Assembly (NCBI RefSeq): GCF_042654345.1 | Contig: NZ_JBHSGB010000004.1 | Span: 69,305-133,304, forward strand | Length of the DNA: 64,000 bases | Reading direction: 5' to 3' | DNA from: Pararheinheimera marina | GTDB taxonomy: Bacteria > Pseudomonadota > Gammaproteobacteria > Enterobacterales > Alteromonadaceae | Shown: piece after piece, positions 18,164-26,502 of the stretch | How the letters are laid out: every line of letters starts with the position of its first letter | Numbering within the stretch: the first letter of the stretch is position 1 | Program-made: the position numbers and the translations under genes | Notes under the pieces: generated by a model | The model's database searches: none | Told to the model about the DNA's origin: nothing | What the model saw: the letters and a program-made list of their open reading frames with translations, nothing else

Positions 18164-18282
18164 AAGACTTACAGTGATCAGGTAAATTTTACTGCTTTCA
18201 TCCGCGCTTCGCTTCAGTGAGCATTCAGCCTCAACTGGCATAATCATCTACATATCAGCAAGTTACAGATTATTTTTTAACC

Positions 18283-18298
18283 TGGCATAAGTTTCGCT
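18283..18298 (+). promoter_or_regulatory. Sigma-54 (-24/-12) promoter candidate
   Basis: TGGCATAAGTTTCGCT matches the RpoN pattern TGGCAY-R-N4-TTGCW with one mismatch and keeps GG and GC at the required spacing. It lies 47 bp before the ATG of the DUF1328 gene. Two similar sites occur at 20465 and 21052 around a sigma-54 activator gene. Confidence 0.6.
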
Positions 18299-18345
18299 TC
18301 AGTACCAAGGTCCAATTAATTGTGCCAAGGCACTGAGGAGCTTGT

Positions 18346-18522
18346 ATGTTAGGTTGGGCTTTAACCTTTTTGGTCGTCGCCATTATTGCCGGTGTGCTGG
18401 GATTTGGCGGTATCGCCGGTACAGCAGCCTGGATAGCCAAGCTGATTTTTGTAATTTTTTTGGTGTTACTGCTGATTTCGTTATTAAGCGGTGCATTACG
18501 TGGCAAGACACCAAAACTTTAA
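18346..18522 (+). CDS. DUF1328 family small membrane protein (YtjA-like)
   Basis: A 58-residue protein (MLGWALTFLVVAIIAGVLGF...) with GAGGAG five bases before the ATG. It is almost entirely two hydrophobic helices (about 5-25 and 29-50), with the FGGIAGTAAWIAKLIF segment typical of DUF1328/UPF0391 proteins, and ends GKTPKL. Full length for the family. Members are stress-induced inner membrane proteins of unknown mechanism. It shares a probable sigma-54 promoter and sits 50 bp ahead of a lipoprotein gene, probably co-transcribed. Confidence 0.88.
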   Translation: MLGWALTFLVVAIIAGVLGFGGIAGTAAWIAKLIFVIFLVLLLISLLSGALRGKTPKL

Positions 18523-18572
18523 AACACCGGGCACTGACGCCCATTGCTTACCAACATCAGAGGATTGAAACC

Positions 18573-18929
18573 ATGAATAAAGTAAAGAAGCATCTGCCAT
18601 TACTGTTAGCCGTCACCCTGGCAACCCTGGTGGCAGCCTGCAGCGATGACAGCGCCAAAGAAGCAGAAGATAAAGCGGAGCAACTGAAGTCTCAACTGGC
18701 AGAAAAAGCCGAACAGGTTGAGCAAAAGGCCGCTGAACTGAAAGCTGATATGGAAGAAAAAGCTGAGCAGGCTGGTGATACAGCCGCTGAACTGAAAGAC
18801 GATTTGGCCGACAAAGCCGAAGCCGCTGGCGACAAAGCAGAAGAAACCGCTGAAGCTGCCGCGCAAAAGCTGAAAGAAGCCTGTGAAGCAGCCAAAGAGA
18901 AAGTCGACGCCGAAGATAAAAACTGCTAA
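18573..18929 (+). CDS. Ala/Glu/Lys-rich coiled-coil lipoprotein
   Basis: A 118-residue lipoprotein. ATG 18573 follows AGAGGA; the signal ends LVAAC with Cys at about 23. The mature part is a repetitive, highly charged alpha-helix (units of about 11-15 residues such as KAEQVEQKAAELKADMEEK), compositionally like Lpp-type or CsbD-like envelope stress proteins, ending in a Cys (DAEDKNC). It lies 50 bp after the DUF1328 gene and is followed by a strong inverted repeat. A structural or buffering role in the periplasm is likely; low sequence complexity prevents a firm family call. Confidence 0.8.
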   Translation: MNKVKKHLPLLLAVTLATLVAACSDDSAKEAEDKAEQLKSQLAEKAEQVEQKAAELKADMEEKAEQAGDTAAELKDDLADKAEAAGDKAEETAEAAAQKLKEACEAAKEKVDAEDKNC

Positions 18930-18934
18930 CCCTT

Positions 18935-18986
18935 GGGGTCAGGTCTTGTATTTTGCATTGAAACGCAAAATACAAGACCTGACCCC
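18935..18986. repeat. Perfect 22-bp inverted repeat (REP-like or bidirectional terminator)
   Basis: Two 22-base arms (starting GGGGTCAGGTCTTG... and its exact complement ending ...CAAGACCTGACCCC) flank an 8-base loop, in the gap between two convergent genes. Neither side has a long T run outside the stem. The GGGGTCAGGTCTTG arm resembles extragenic palindromes linked to REP-associated transposases in gammaproteobacteria, from memory. It probably ends transcription from both sides. Confidence 0.7.
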
Positions 18987-18994
18987 CAATTGCT

Positions 18995-20326
18995 TTAACT
19001 TGCTTGCTGGTACTTTTCCAGTTTGTTGTACAAGGTTTTAATGCTGATACCGAGCTGCTGGGCAGTGTCGGTTTTATTGCCCTGGTTGCGCTCCAATGCA
19101 GCCAGAATAGCGACTTTTTCCAGCTGTTCCAGTGGCATCACCGGCAGTTCAGGCACAGTGGCACCAGCAGCCACTGCGGCCGGGAACAGATGCTCAGTCT
19201 TCAGCTCATTGTCGGCTAGAATAAAAGCCCGCTCTATCGCATGTTTTAATTCCCGCACATTGCCCGGCCAGTCATAACGCAAAATGGCCTGCTCAGCCTG
19301 AGTGGACAAGGCTTTGTGTTGCTGTTCCCTGCTGTTGCAATAAGCGAGGAAATGGCGTGCCAAACCAGCAATATCGCCCTGGCGTTGCCTTAATGACGGC
19401 ACTTGCAGCGGGAACTGCGCCAGCCGGAAATACAAATCTTCTCTGAACATGCCGTCGGCAATGGCCTGCTGCGGATCTCTGTTGGTCGCCGCCACCACCC
19501 TCACCTCTGCCAGCTCCGTTTTATTGCTGCCCACAGGCCGGTACTCGCCAGTTTCCAGCACCCGCAGCAGTTTGACCTGCTGCTCCAGCGGCATTTCGGT
19601 AATTTCATCCAAAAACAAAGTGCCTCCTTTGGCCTGCGCGAATACGCCCTGATGGTCGCGCAGCGCTCCGGTAAACGAGCCTTTCACATGACCAAACAGC
19701 TCACTGTCGACCAACTCCGGACTTAAAGCGCCACAGTTAATCGCCACAAAAGGCTGATGGGCCTGTGCGCTGGCCAGATGCAGAGTGTTGGCAACCAGTT
19801 CTTTGCCGGCGCCACTTTCACCAATAATCAGCACATTACTCTTACTGGGCGCGACTTTGCGTAAGGTACGGTACAGCTGCAGCATCTGTGGCGACGAGCC
19901 CACCAGCAAACCGAATTGATCCAGCTCGCTGCACAGCGGCTTTGGTTTTACCGCAGCACTGCTGAACTGCTGTTTAAAGTCCTGCAATACATCAAGCAAT
20001 ACCGGTAAATCCAGAGGCTGGCGAAAATGATAACAGGCGCCTTTGCGCATCAGTTGGTCCAGTGCCGGGTCCGGCACACCCTGGCTGACAAAGATAAATT
20101 CAGTGCTGCTCAGCAGCTCAGTCTGCTGCAATAGCTGATACTGCTCAGCCTCTGCCTGATGGTATTCAATCAGCGCCAAGTCAGCCTGACTGGCTTGCAG
20201 CTGCTCAACCCAGGGCTGGCTCAGCTCACTCTGGCAGAGCACAAAACCTTTCGCCTGCTCGGCGCACAGCAACTGAGTACTCAACTCAGCGCTGTGCAGA
20301 TGTAAAAACAATCGGGCCTGGTTCAT
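18995..20326 (-). CDS. Sigma-54 dependent activator with degenerate receiver domain
   Basis: A 443-residue bacterial enhancer-binding protein. Residues 1-120 look like a receiver fold, but the phosphoacceptor position reads LIEYH (Glu54) rather than Asp, and the acidic pocket is missing, so it is probably not phosphorylated. The AAA+ domain has Walker A GESGAGKE (169-176), the sigma-54 contact loop GSFTGA (216-221; usual GAFTGA) and Walker B GTLFLDE (235-241). The C-terminal Fis-type helix-turn-helix is NKTDTAQQLGISIKTLYNKL. Three -24/-12 sites lie within 2.2 kb of it, upstream of the DUF1328, Gln-rich and BON genes, so it likely controls this local stress set. Confidence 0.92.
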   Translation of the reverse strand: MNQARLFLHLHSAELSTQLLCAEQAKGFVLCQSELSQPWVEQLQASQADLALIEYHQAEAEQYQLLQQTELLSSTEFIFVSQGVPDPALDQLMRKGACYHFRQPLDLPVLLDVLQDFKQQFSSAAVKPKPLCSELDQFGLLVGSSPQMLQLYRTLRKVAPSKSNVLIIGESGAGKELVANTLHLASAQAHQPFVAINCGALSPELVDSELFGHVKGSFTGALRDHQGVFAQAKGGTLFLDEITEMPLEQQVKLLRVLETGEYRPVGSNKTELAEVRVVAATNRDPQQAIADGMFREDLYFRLAQFPLQVPSLRQRQGDIAGLARHFLAYCNSREQQHKALSTQAEQAILRYDWPGNVRELKHAIERAFILADNELKTEHLFPAAVAAGATVPELPVMPLEQLEKVAILAALERNQGNKTDTAQQLGISIKTLYNKLEKYQQAS

Positions 20327-20384
20327 TTCACACCTCTTTGTTTGGTTTCAGCCGGCAAAGCCGACTGTAAATTTAACAGGGTGC

Positions 20385-20401
20385 CCGGTAAGACTTACCG
20401 G
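20385..20401. promoter_or_regulatory. Palindromic candidate activator (UAS) site
   Basis: CCGGTAAGACTTACCGG is a perfect 8-bp inverted repeat around one base. It lies between the activator gene and the Gln-rich gene, about 64 bp upstream of the -24 element at 20465, the usual place for an enhancer site. Related half-sites (AAGACTTACAG near 18165; TTTTACCGGCAG near 20958) occur before the other two sigma-54 promoters. Confidence 0.45.
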
Positions 20402-20464
20402 TAAAACAACTGTTTAGCACCGGAGCCAGGCTTAAAACCACAACGAAATCATTAAATTACATTC

Positions 20465-20480
20465 TGGTACATGAATTGAT
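20465..20480 (+). promoter_or_regulatory. Sigma-54 (-24/-12) promoter candidate
   Basis: TGGTACATGAATTGAT keeps the GG at -24 and the TTG core at -12, but has GA instead of GC, and T instead of C at the fourth base. It lies 39 bp before the ATG at 20519 and downstream of the palindrome at 20385. Confidence 0.45.
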
Positions 20481-20518
20481 AATGAACTGCAGACCATCAA
20501 GACCACAGGAGAGTCGAT

Positions 20519-20956
20519 ATGCAGTCTTCATTGACCCACAACTCAACGCCGCCTGCGCACCAGGAGCTCTATGCACTGCAACAGTTGCTTGCGATGGCTC
20601 AGCAGTATTTTCAGCAGCAGGCGCAGCAGAGCCAGAGTGGCAACCTGCGTCGCCAGTTCCAGCAATTGCAGCAGTTGCATCAGCAGGTGTTATTGCTGCT
20701 ACCTGCGACTGAGCCTGCCGCCAACGCGGATGACCAGCGCCTGGCCACGCTGCAGCAGTTTTACCAGAACAGCAGCACGGAGATCTGCAGCCCTGCATGC
20801 CTTTCGCAACTCAAACTGCAACTGAATAAACAACTGCACTGGCAAAAGTCTTTATTACGCAATCAGCAGCTGGGCTGCTGTCACACTGTGCTGCTGCATT
20901 TTACCGCCAGCCTGCAGATGGCCACCGACCAGCTGGCGCTGCGTCTGCACCACTGA
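20519..20956 (+). CDS. Gln-rich helical protein of unknown function
   Basis: A 145-residue, probably cytoplasmic protein beginning MQSSLTHNSTPP, with AGGAG 8 bases before the ATG. Almost a quarter of the residues are Gln, with Leu and His; the pattern predicts a bundle of four helices (about 15-40, 45-65, 75-115, 115-142). It contains five Cys, including one Cys-Cys pair (LGCCHTV). The size and helical layout recall DUF2383/PA2169-type stress proteins, but I cannot confirm homology. Its promoter resembles the sigma-54 class and it lies next to the activator gene. Confidence 0.65.
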   Translation: MQSSLTHNSTPPAHQELYALQQLLAMAQQYFQQQAQQSQSGNLRRQFQQLQQLHQQVLLLLPATEPAANADDQRLATLQQFYQNSSTEICSPACLSQLKLQLNKQLHWQKSLLRNQQLGCCHTVLLHFTASLQMATDQLALRLHH

Positions 20957-21051
20957 AACTTTTACCGGCAGCACAGGGAAATTTTACATACAAAAAATTA
21001 ACACCTCATGAATAAATAAGCTAAACACATAAAAATCAATCAGTTAAGTTT

Positions 21052-21067
21052 TGGCATTGTTCTGGCA
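21052..21067 (+). promoter_or_regulatory. Sigma-54 (-24/-12) promoter candidate
   Basis: TGGCATTGTTCTGGCA has the GG and GC dinucleotides ten bases apart as RpoN requires, with TGGC in place of TTGC at -12. It lies 33 bp before the ATG of the BON-domain gene. Confidence 0.55.
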
Positions 21068-21099
21068 ATAGCCTAAGGGTCTCACTAAAAAGGAGCGAC

Positions 21100-21651
21100 A
21101 TGATGAAAACCATTCAATTAACTCTGATCACCCTGGCTCTGGTTTCGGCGTCTGCAGTAGCGGCCAACAGCTGGGAAGACAAAGCGAAAGACGCCTGGAT
21201 TGACGGTAAAGCGGAAACCACCCTGTTGCTGAACGGCAACCTGAATTCCTTTGCCATTAATACCGATGTGAAGGACGGCAAAGTGACCTTAACAGGCGAA
21301 GTGGAAAATGCAGTCGACAAAGCGCTGGCCGCTGAACTGATTGAAGGCCTGGACGGTGTGACCGAAGTGGAAAACCTGTTGGCCGTGAAACCAGGCCAGC
21401 GTTACAAAAACACCGATCAAAAGGTGGGCAGTGCGTTAACCGACGCCAAAATTGCCACAGTGGTAAAAACTGGCTTGTTGTTTGAACCAGAAACCAGCGG
21501 CACCAGTATTGATGTCGATGTGAAAAACAGCGTAGTGACGCTGAGCGGTGAAGTGAAATCAGACGCTGAACGTGACCTGGCGGTGGCCAAAGCGAAAAAC
21601 ACCAAAGACGTCACCGATGTGGTGGACAAGCTGACCGTCGAAAAAGGTTAA
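21100..21651 (+). CDS. Periplasmic protein with two BON domains (OsmY-like)
   Basis: A 183-residue exported protein, ATG 21100 after AAAGGAG, signal peptide about 1-22 (ending SASAVAA). Two BON domains follow: about 45-95 (SFAINTDVKDGKVTLTGEVE) and about 112-180 (TSIDVDVKNSVVTLSGEVK), each with the conserved V-x-L-x-G-x-V strand pair. Length and layout match OsmY-type osmotic or envelope stress proteins that bind phospholipid or other surfaces. It is a single-gene unit with a sigma-54-like promoter and its own terminator. Confidence 0.9.
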   Translation: MMKTIQLTLITLALVSASAVAANSWEDKAKDAWIDGKAETTLLLNGNLNSFAINTDVKDGKVTLTGEVENAVDKALAAELIEGLDGVTEVENLLAVKPGQRYKNTDQKVGSALTDAKIATVVKTGLLFEPETSGTSIDVDVKNSVVTLSGEVKSDAERDLAVAKAKNTKDVTDVVDKLTVEKG

Positions 21652-21665
21652 GTAGCCTTGCAGCG

Positions 21666-21694
21666 AAGAGCCGGCACATGCCGGCTCTTTTTTG
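21666..21694 (+). terminator. Rho-independent terminator after BON gene
   Basis: A 10-bp perfect stem (AAGAGCCGGC with GCCGGCTCTT), loop ACAT and six T residues. Confidence 0.9.
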
Positions 21695-21724
21695 TCTGTC
21701 TGGTTCAGCCTGAGCTTCGTTGGT

Positions 21725-23209
21725 TCAACTTTGGCTGGCACTGACCTCAATAAACACCGGGTTGCTGTAAAACCACAGATCCTGCCAGGGATCTTCGCCT
21801 TTCGGGTCAGGCTGAGGTTCAAGTTCAGCCGCCTGATTGGTGCCACGCAGGCGCAGATACTGGCTTTTGCTGACTTTGCCAAGCGGTAACTCAAAGGTGC
21901 TATAGCCGTCTTTGATGCGCCAGTCGGTTGAGTAAAAACGTTGGCTGACTTTGGTATCCGCTGTTTCGTCACTGTTGCGATTGGCCACAGCCCCAGTGAT
22001 CATGCCCTGGATCAGATCCACCCGCGCCACTTGTGGGTTAAAACCACCGCCGTTAGTGCTGTCGGGGTCACGAAAGCGCACACGAAGCACCAGCTCATCA
22101 TCAGGTGTGACTGTAAGTGTCTGACCCGCTGAGGCGGTTCTGGCTGAGCCATTTACTGCCACGTCAACAAAGAGCGCATCGATTAAATCGCCGGTCGTGA
22201 CAAAGACTTGCCCGGCTTTGAGCGCCGAAAAAACACTGTCGTAGTTTTTATCGGCATAAACATAAGTTTTGGCGTATTGGCCCGGCCAGAAATCGGCCCA
22301 GCCGTCTGTGTAATGCCCATGGCTGTCGGACACGCCAGTCACCCACCAGCGACGGCCTTCGCTGAGTAAACTATCCCAAACCCCGCCTAAACGGGCAGTC
22401 ATCTGGTCGTAGCCGCCCATAGTCGGATACCCCGGGTACTCACCCCGAATCGCATTCAGGTCTGCGCTGCCATCCGGATTTAACGTCGCCGCCTGATGGC
22501 CTTCGGCACCACTCATGCCCACCACCACCTCAGGCGCAGCGTCCTGCCAGTCGCGTAATTGCGCTGGGGTGACTTTATTGTACTGGCGAAACCCGCTGGC
22601 TAACCGCGCCGGATGATTCACAAACAGCAGAGGTTTGTCGGCTAAGGCGTCCATCGCTTTTAACGCCTGCAGCATAAAGGCGTCTTCGGCTTTTTCCGGC
22701 CCGGGCGGCACGCCCTGACGGCCGTTGTAGCGGCTTTCTATCTGGTACAGCTGCTCAGCTTCTGAAGGTCGGTGCGGCATAATCAAACTGGCATGGCGAC
22801 CGCCTGGGCTATTGCCCGGCACATCAAACTCCATACCGTAAAACTGCAAAATCTGCGGTAAGGCTTTGCGTGAAGCCACCAGTTCAGGATAGGCCTGTTC
22901 CAGTGCCAGCTTGGCACGGTTTGGCCCACCGTGGTCGGTGATCACCATCCAGCTCAGGCCGTAGTGCGATGCCATTTGGGCATTTAGCGGGATCGAATAC
23001 TTGGCGTCGCCACCCAGAATTGGGGCGGGCGGAAATACTGAGTTATCCCATTTCACACTGTAGTGCGTATGCACATGGTGGTCACCGGCCAGCCAGCTTT
23101 TGCCTGGTTCAGTCTTAGCTACCGGCTGAACCTGTTGGCAGGACGCCATTAGCAAAGTCGCGATACCAGCCAGACCAATCTGCTTTTTATTCACTACCAA
23201 AGTTTTCAC
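21725..23209 (-). CDS. PHP-superfamily phosphoesterase lipoprotein
   Basis: A 494-residue lipoprotein (signal ending LLMASC, Cys24). PHP metal-binding motif I is GDHHVHTHYS (His45 and His47 form HxH), motif II is VITDHGG, and later His residues sit in LFVNHPARL and VSDSHGHYTDGW. These are the expected ligands of a multi-metal phosphoesterase. The C-terminal 130 residues are beta-rich and may be a binding module. It lies downstream of a TonB-dependent receptor in the same direction, separated by an extragenic repeat. The natural substrate is unknown; release of phosphate or a sugar from an imported or surface-bound organophosphate fits its neighbours. Confidence 0.85.
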   Translation of the reverse strand: MKTLVVNKKQIGLAGIATLLMASCQQVQPVAKTEPGKSWLAGDHHVHTHYSVKWDNSVFPPAPILGGDAKYSIPLNAQMASHYGLSWMVITDHGGPNRAKLALEQAYPELVASRKALPQILQFYGMEFDVPGNSPGGRHASLIMPHRPSEAEQLYQIESRYNGRQGVPPGPEKAEDAFMLQALKAMDALADKPLLFVNHPARLASGFRQYNKVTPAQLRDWQDAAPEVVVGMSGAEGHQAATLNPDGSADLNAIRGEYPGYPTMGGYDQMTARLGGVWDSLLSEGRRWWVTGVSDSHGHYTDGWADFWPGQYAKTYVYADKNYDSVFSALKAGQVFVTTGDLIDALFVDVAVNGSARTASAGQTLTVTPDDELVLRVRFRDPDSTNGGGFNPQVARVDLIQGMITGAVANRNSDETADTKVSQRFYSTDWRIKDGYSTFELPLGKVSKSQYLRLRGTNQAAELEPQPDPKGEDPWQDLWFYSNPVFIEVSASQS

Positions 23210-23284
23210 TCACTACACCTTACATCTAAGAAAGACCACCGTCGGGGTGGGGCTTGCCCCTACCCGTCTCGAATTAAAAACAAA

Positions 23285-23393
23285 ACCGCAGCAAGGCGGC
23301 AAGCACTTGAGACCCCAGGAGCATAGTCAACCTATGTGACTGGGGCGAAAGAGCACAGTCAACAAAGCTGCAGCTTCAAGTACGAAGGCGACC
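23285..23393 (-). repeat. Extragenic repeat, copy 1 (3' of TonB receptor)
   Basis: About 109 bases with an internal hairpin (CCCCAGGAGCATAG...CTATGTGACTGGGG) and a conserved end AGTCAACAAAGCTGCAGCTT-CAAGTACGAAG. The same end recurs at 27161-27199 and 60182-60284. Each copy ends within a few bases of the stop codon of a minus-strand gene. Confidence 0.8.
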
Positions 23394-23394
23394 G

Positions 23395-26097
23395 TTAGAA
23401 CTGTACTGTTACCCCAGCCATATAAGTCCTGCCACTAAAGGTGGTGTTATAAGCCCGGTCACTGGAGTCACTGTACAACTCATCCCGCACATTGGTCAGG
23501 TTTATCGCTTCCAGGTTCAGTTTTACGTTGTCGCTAACACGGTAGAACGCTGAGAAATCAACGTTGGTGGTGGCATGGTAACCGCGCTCGTCATCGTCAA
23601 TAGAGCCACTTTCCACTGCAGTGATGTAACGGCTGCGGTATGCCGCGGCCACACGGGCGCCCCACTGCTCAGTTTCGTAATACAGGGTGAAGTTGTAACT
23701 CTGTTTGGATAAACCTGGGAAGGCTTTAATTTGATCTTCGCCGGAGTTTTCCACGTTGCGATACAAGGTATTGCCATCTGCCCAGGTGTAGTTGGCGATC
23801 ACACCTAAGTTGTTAAAAGGCGCAGGCAGGAAATCCAGATCCCGTTGCATCGCCAGTTCAAAGCCTTTGATGGTGGACGAATCGGAGTTTTGCGGCGACG
23901 ACACATTAAAAATGTCATCGACGGTTTTGCCTTTTGGCAGTAACTCGGCCGGTAAACCTAATTCGCTGTACACAATTTGCTGGGTTTCAGTGACGATAAA
24001 GTTATTAATATCTTTGTAAAACACAGCGGCAGACAACAAACCTACGTCTTCAAAATACCATTCCAACGCCGTATCAAAGTTATCCGACTCAAATGGTTGC
24101 AGATGTGGGTTACCCACAGAAATCTGGCCTATGTCGTTTTCACCCAAAGAGGTTTGGCTGACATTGGCCGAAAACGCCATAGCCCCCAATGAAGGACGGG
24201 TCATGTTTTTGCTCAGGCCAGTACGCCAGATCACATCTTCAGCAAATTCGTAGGCAATATTCAGGCTTGGCAAATAGTCTGAATAATCACGCACCATTTC
24301 GGTTGGAATGCCTTTGGACAAGCCTTTTGACGTTAACTCTGTAGTGAAATAACGCACACCAAGATTGGCACGCAGCGGCATGCCCGCCACATCGTATTCA
24401 GTGTCGTACACCAGATAAGCCGCCTGAGTTTCTTCGGCCAAATCATAGGCCGAACTTTCCACTGTGTAGGCATCTGTTAAGGTGAAATCGGTCAGGCCAT
24501 AAAAGGCCTGTAAGGCGGCCATATCACCTTGTAACCAGCTCTGGTCCGGGTGACCGTTAAAGACTTCAACCTGCTCTGCAGTCAGGGTTTTGACGCCCTG
24601 GTTCTGTGGTGTCGCCGCATTACTGGGGAAATCCTGCGCCACCCGCTCAAAACCTGTATTGGTGAATTTTTTATAGTTCAGGCCAAATTTCAGGCTGGAG
24701 CTGTCGGTTAAGCCATAGTCAAAATCCAGTTTGGCATTGTCAAAGTCGGAGTAGATAAAGTTGGACTGGAAGTACAAATCTTTCACTGTGTAACCGTCGA
24801 GTTGGGTCACATCAAAGCTCGGCGAATAGCTGTGGCCGTAAAAAGCGTCCTGGGTGAAATCGGTAATAATGTTCACTTTTTTACTGGCTTCGATATTCAG
24901 CTTATTCACACGCGGCTGTTCATAATCCGACGAGCTGTGGCCAATCATAGCGCTCATTTTCAAATCGTCGGTCAGAGTCCAGTCTGCGGTTAAGCTGACC
25001 TGATCCAACACCGACTCGTTGTAGTCTTGCCGGTTTTCATTACGCCAGGTGGCGTTTTTGTAATCGGCATACACCACTTCTTTGCTGCCGTTATTGTCGC
25101 GCCACACCAGGCTGTTCACCGTCGAGTTGTCCTTCACCGCCATATGGTGCTCAGACAGCTGGTTCTCCAGCTTGCCATGCATCAGGTCCAGTACCAGGCT
25201 GAAGTCGGCACTGGGTTTGTACTGCAACGCCGCGGTAATACCTAAACGGTTTTGCTCGTTTTCCCAGACCGAATAGCGGTGACCCCGCGGAAACCACAAC
25301 TCACCCGAGTTCAGCAGGGCCTGCAGTTCAGTGTCGCTGGCATCCGCCGCTTTTTTGCCAGTTTCACGGCGCCAGCGCGTGGTGTTGGTGCCGTATTCGT
25401 TGGTGGCTCTGTCGCTATAGGCCACAGACACCAGAGCACCTACATCGCCCCAGGTATTAGACAATAAAGCCGCGATACGAGGGTCTGTGCTGTCGGTATT
25501 GCTGTTGGTGCCTGCCTGAGCAGAAACAGCAGCCTGTGCGCCGTCGTAATCAAAAGGTTTGGCGGTGCGTAAATTCACCGTACCAGCGATGCCACCTTCT
25601 TCCTGATCAGCAGAGTAAGATTTTTTCACATCAATCTGGTTAAACAGCTCTGAGGCAAAAATATTAAAGTCAAAAGCCCGGGTACGGGATACAGCGCCAC
25701 GCGCATCCATAGGCGACGACGAGGTGCCCAAAGCTTCCATGCCATTCACCTGAACACGGGTAAAATCCGGCCCTAAGCCGCGTAATGAAATCTGCCGGCC
25801 TTCACCACCTTCACGGGTAATAGTGACACCAGGCACCCGCTGCAGTGAGTCGGCCAGGTTTAAATCCGGAAAGTCTGCAATGTCTTCAGCCACTATCGAG
25901 TCCTGCGCAATCATGGCTTCGCGTTTCAGATCTTTGGCTTTGATAATAGAGCTGCGAAAGCCTTTGACTTCAATTACTTCAGTTTCCTGAGCTTTAGCTT
26001 CTGAAGCAGATTGAGCAAGTAAGACAGGGCTATATAACGCTGGTAGTGCAGCCAGCACGGCCAAAGCCAGATGACTCTTGCGAAGATTCGTCTTCAT
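23395..26097 (-). CDS. TonB-dependent receptor (TIGR01782-like)
   Basis: About 900 residues from ATG 26097, chosen because it opens a signal peptide (MKTNLRKSHLALAVLAALPA) and has GGAA upstream. A plug domain follows (DSLQRVPGVTITREGGEGRQ, then ISLRGLGPDFTRVQVNGMEA) and a 22-strand beta-barrel ending in the aromatic VTVQF. The family imports large or scarce nutrients across the outer membrane. It is strikingly similar over its whole length to the receptor at 27202-30204, but lacks that protein's N-terminal STN signalling domain. The PHP phosphoesterase gene follows downstream. Substrate unknown; the phosphoesterase and Pho boxes suggest a phosphorylated compound. Confidence 0.93.
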   Translation of the reverse strand: MKTNLRKSHLALAVLAALPALYSPVLLAQSASEAKAQETEVIEVKGFRSSIIKAKDLKREAMIAQDSIVAEDIADFPDLNLADSLQRVPGVTITREGGEGRQISLRGLGPDFTRVQVNGMEALGTSSSPMDARGAVSRTRAFDFNIFASELFNQIDVKKSYSADQEEGGIAGTVNLRTAKPFDYDGAQAAVSAQAGTNSNTDSTDPRIAALLSNTWGDVGALVSVAYSDRATNEYGTNTTRWRRETGKKAADASDTELQALLNSGELWFPRGHRYSVWENEQNRLGITAALQYKPSADFSLVLDLMHGKLENQLSEHHMAVKDNSTVNSLVWRDNNGSKEVVYADYKNATWRNENRQDYNESVLDQVSLTADWTLTDDLKMSAMIGHSSSDYEQPRVNKLNIEASKKVNIITDFTQDAFYGHSYSPSFDVTQLDGYTVKDLYFQSNFIYSDFDNAKLDFDYGLTDSSSLKFGLNYKKFTNTGFERVAQDFPSNAATPQNQGVKTLTAEQVEVFNGHPDQSWLQGDMAALQAFYGLTDFTLTDAYTVESSAYDLAEETQAAYLVYDTEYDVAGMPLRANLGVRYFTTELTSKGLSKGIPTEMVRDYSDYLPSLNIAYEFAEDVIWRTGLSKNMTRPSLGAMAFSANVSQTSLGENDIGQISVGNPHLQPFESDNFDTALEWYFEDVGLLSAAVFYKDINNFIVTETQQIVYSELGLPAELLPKGKTVDDIFNVSSPQNSDSSTIKGFELAMQRDLDFLPAPFNNLGVIANYTWADGNTLYRNVENSGEDQIKAFPGLSKQSYNFTLYYETEQWGARVAAAYRSRYITAVESGSIDDDERGYHATTNVDFSAFYRVSDNVKLNLEAINLTNVRDELYSDSSDRAYNTTFSGRTYMAGVTVQF

Positions 26098-26502
26098 AAT
26101 TATTCCATTGCATCCTGTAAGTTGAGTAAAACAACTGCGCAAAAGCACAGCGACTCCCCTAAAGAGCAATGAGCAGCAATTTCCGGACAGAAAGATTTAT
26201 GAAGGTTTTTTTACGGCCTGCCAGTGGACTGTAGCGGTGGTTTTAGCACGACAAAAAAGCGGGCCTTACGCCCTAATACCGATCAGATAAGCAGTTTTTA
26301 TGCAAAAACTGCTTATCTATTCTCGAGTTGGTTCAGCTGCAGCGGAAAAGGCAAAGCCCACGCAGACCCGCCGTGGATATATCCCTATAGGCTCCTGTTC
26401 GGCATCCATGCCTCACAGGGTCTGCTTAGTTCTCTGCCTTTCCTCGCCCTGGACGGACTTATCCGCTTCACTGTCTTAGTGAAGGTAAATTCCGATACTG
26501 CA
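26098..26502. other. Intergenic region upstream of TonB receptor, no gene
   Basis: It holds the receptor's leader and promoter region. On the minus strand at 26205-26188, CCTTCATAAATCTTTCTG matches the 18-base PhoB consensus at 13 positions, a weak candidate. At 26285-26318 there is a perfect 15-bp palindrome (AGATAAGCAGTTTTT, loop ATGC). The open frame at 26224-26508 (+) has no ribosome site or family and I do not call it. Confidence 0.5.
26285..26318. repeat. Perfect 15-bp inverted repeat
   Basis: Arms AGATAAGCAGTTTTT and its exact complement around a four-base ATGC loop. It is not followed by a T run and lies between the receptor promoter and the FKBP terminator, so it may be an operator or an RNA structure. 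Confidence 0.55.

Noticed and set aside
18154..18180. 9-bp hairpin TGATCACTG...CAGTGATCA at the end of the gene at 17510-18163
   Set aside because: It is not followed by a T run and includes the stop codon, so a terminator call is not supported; its CTTAC half-site may matter for the activator instead.
18692..18895. Minus-strand frames opposite the coiled-coil lipoprotein
   Set aside because: Ser/Ala-rich mirror images of a repetitive Ala/Glu/Lys gene; no independent start signals.
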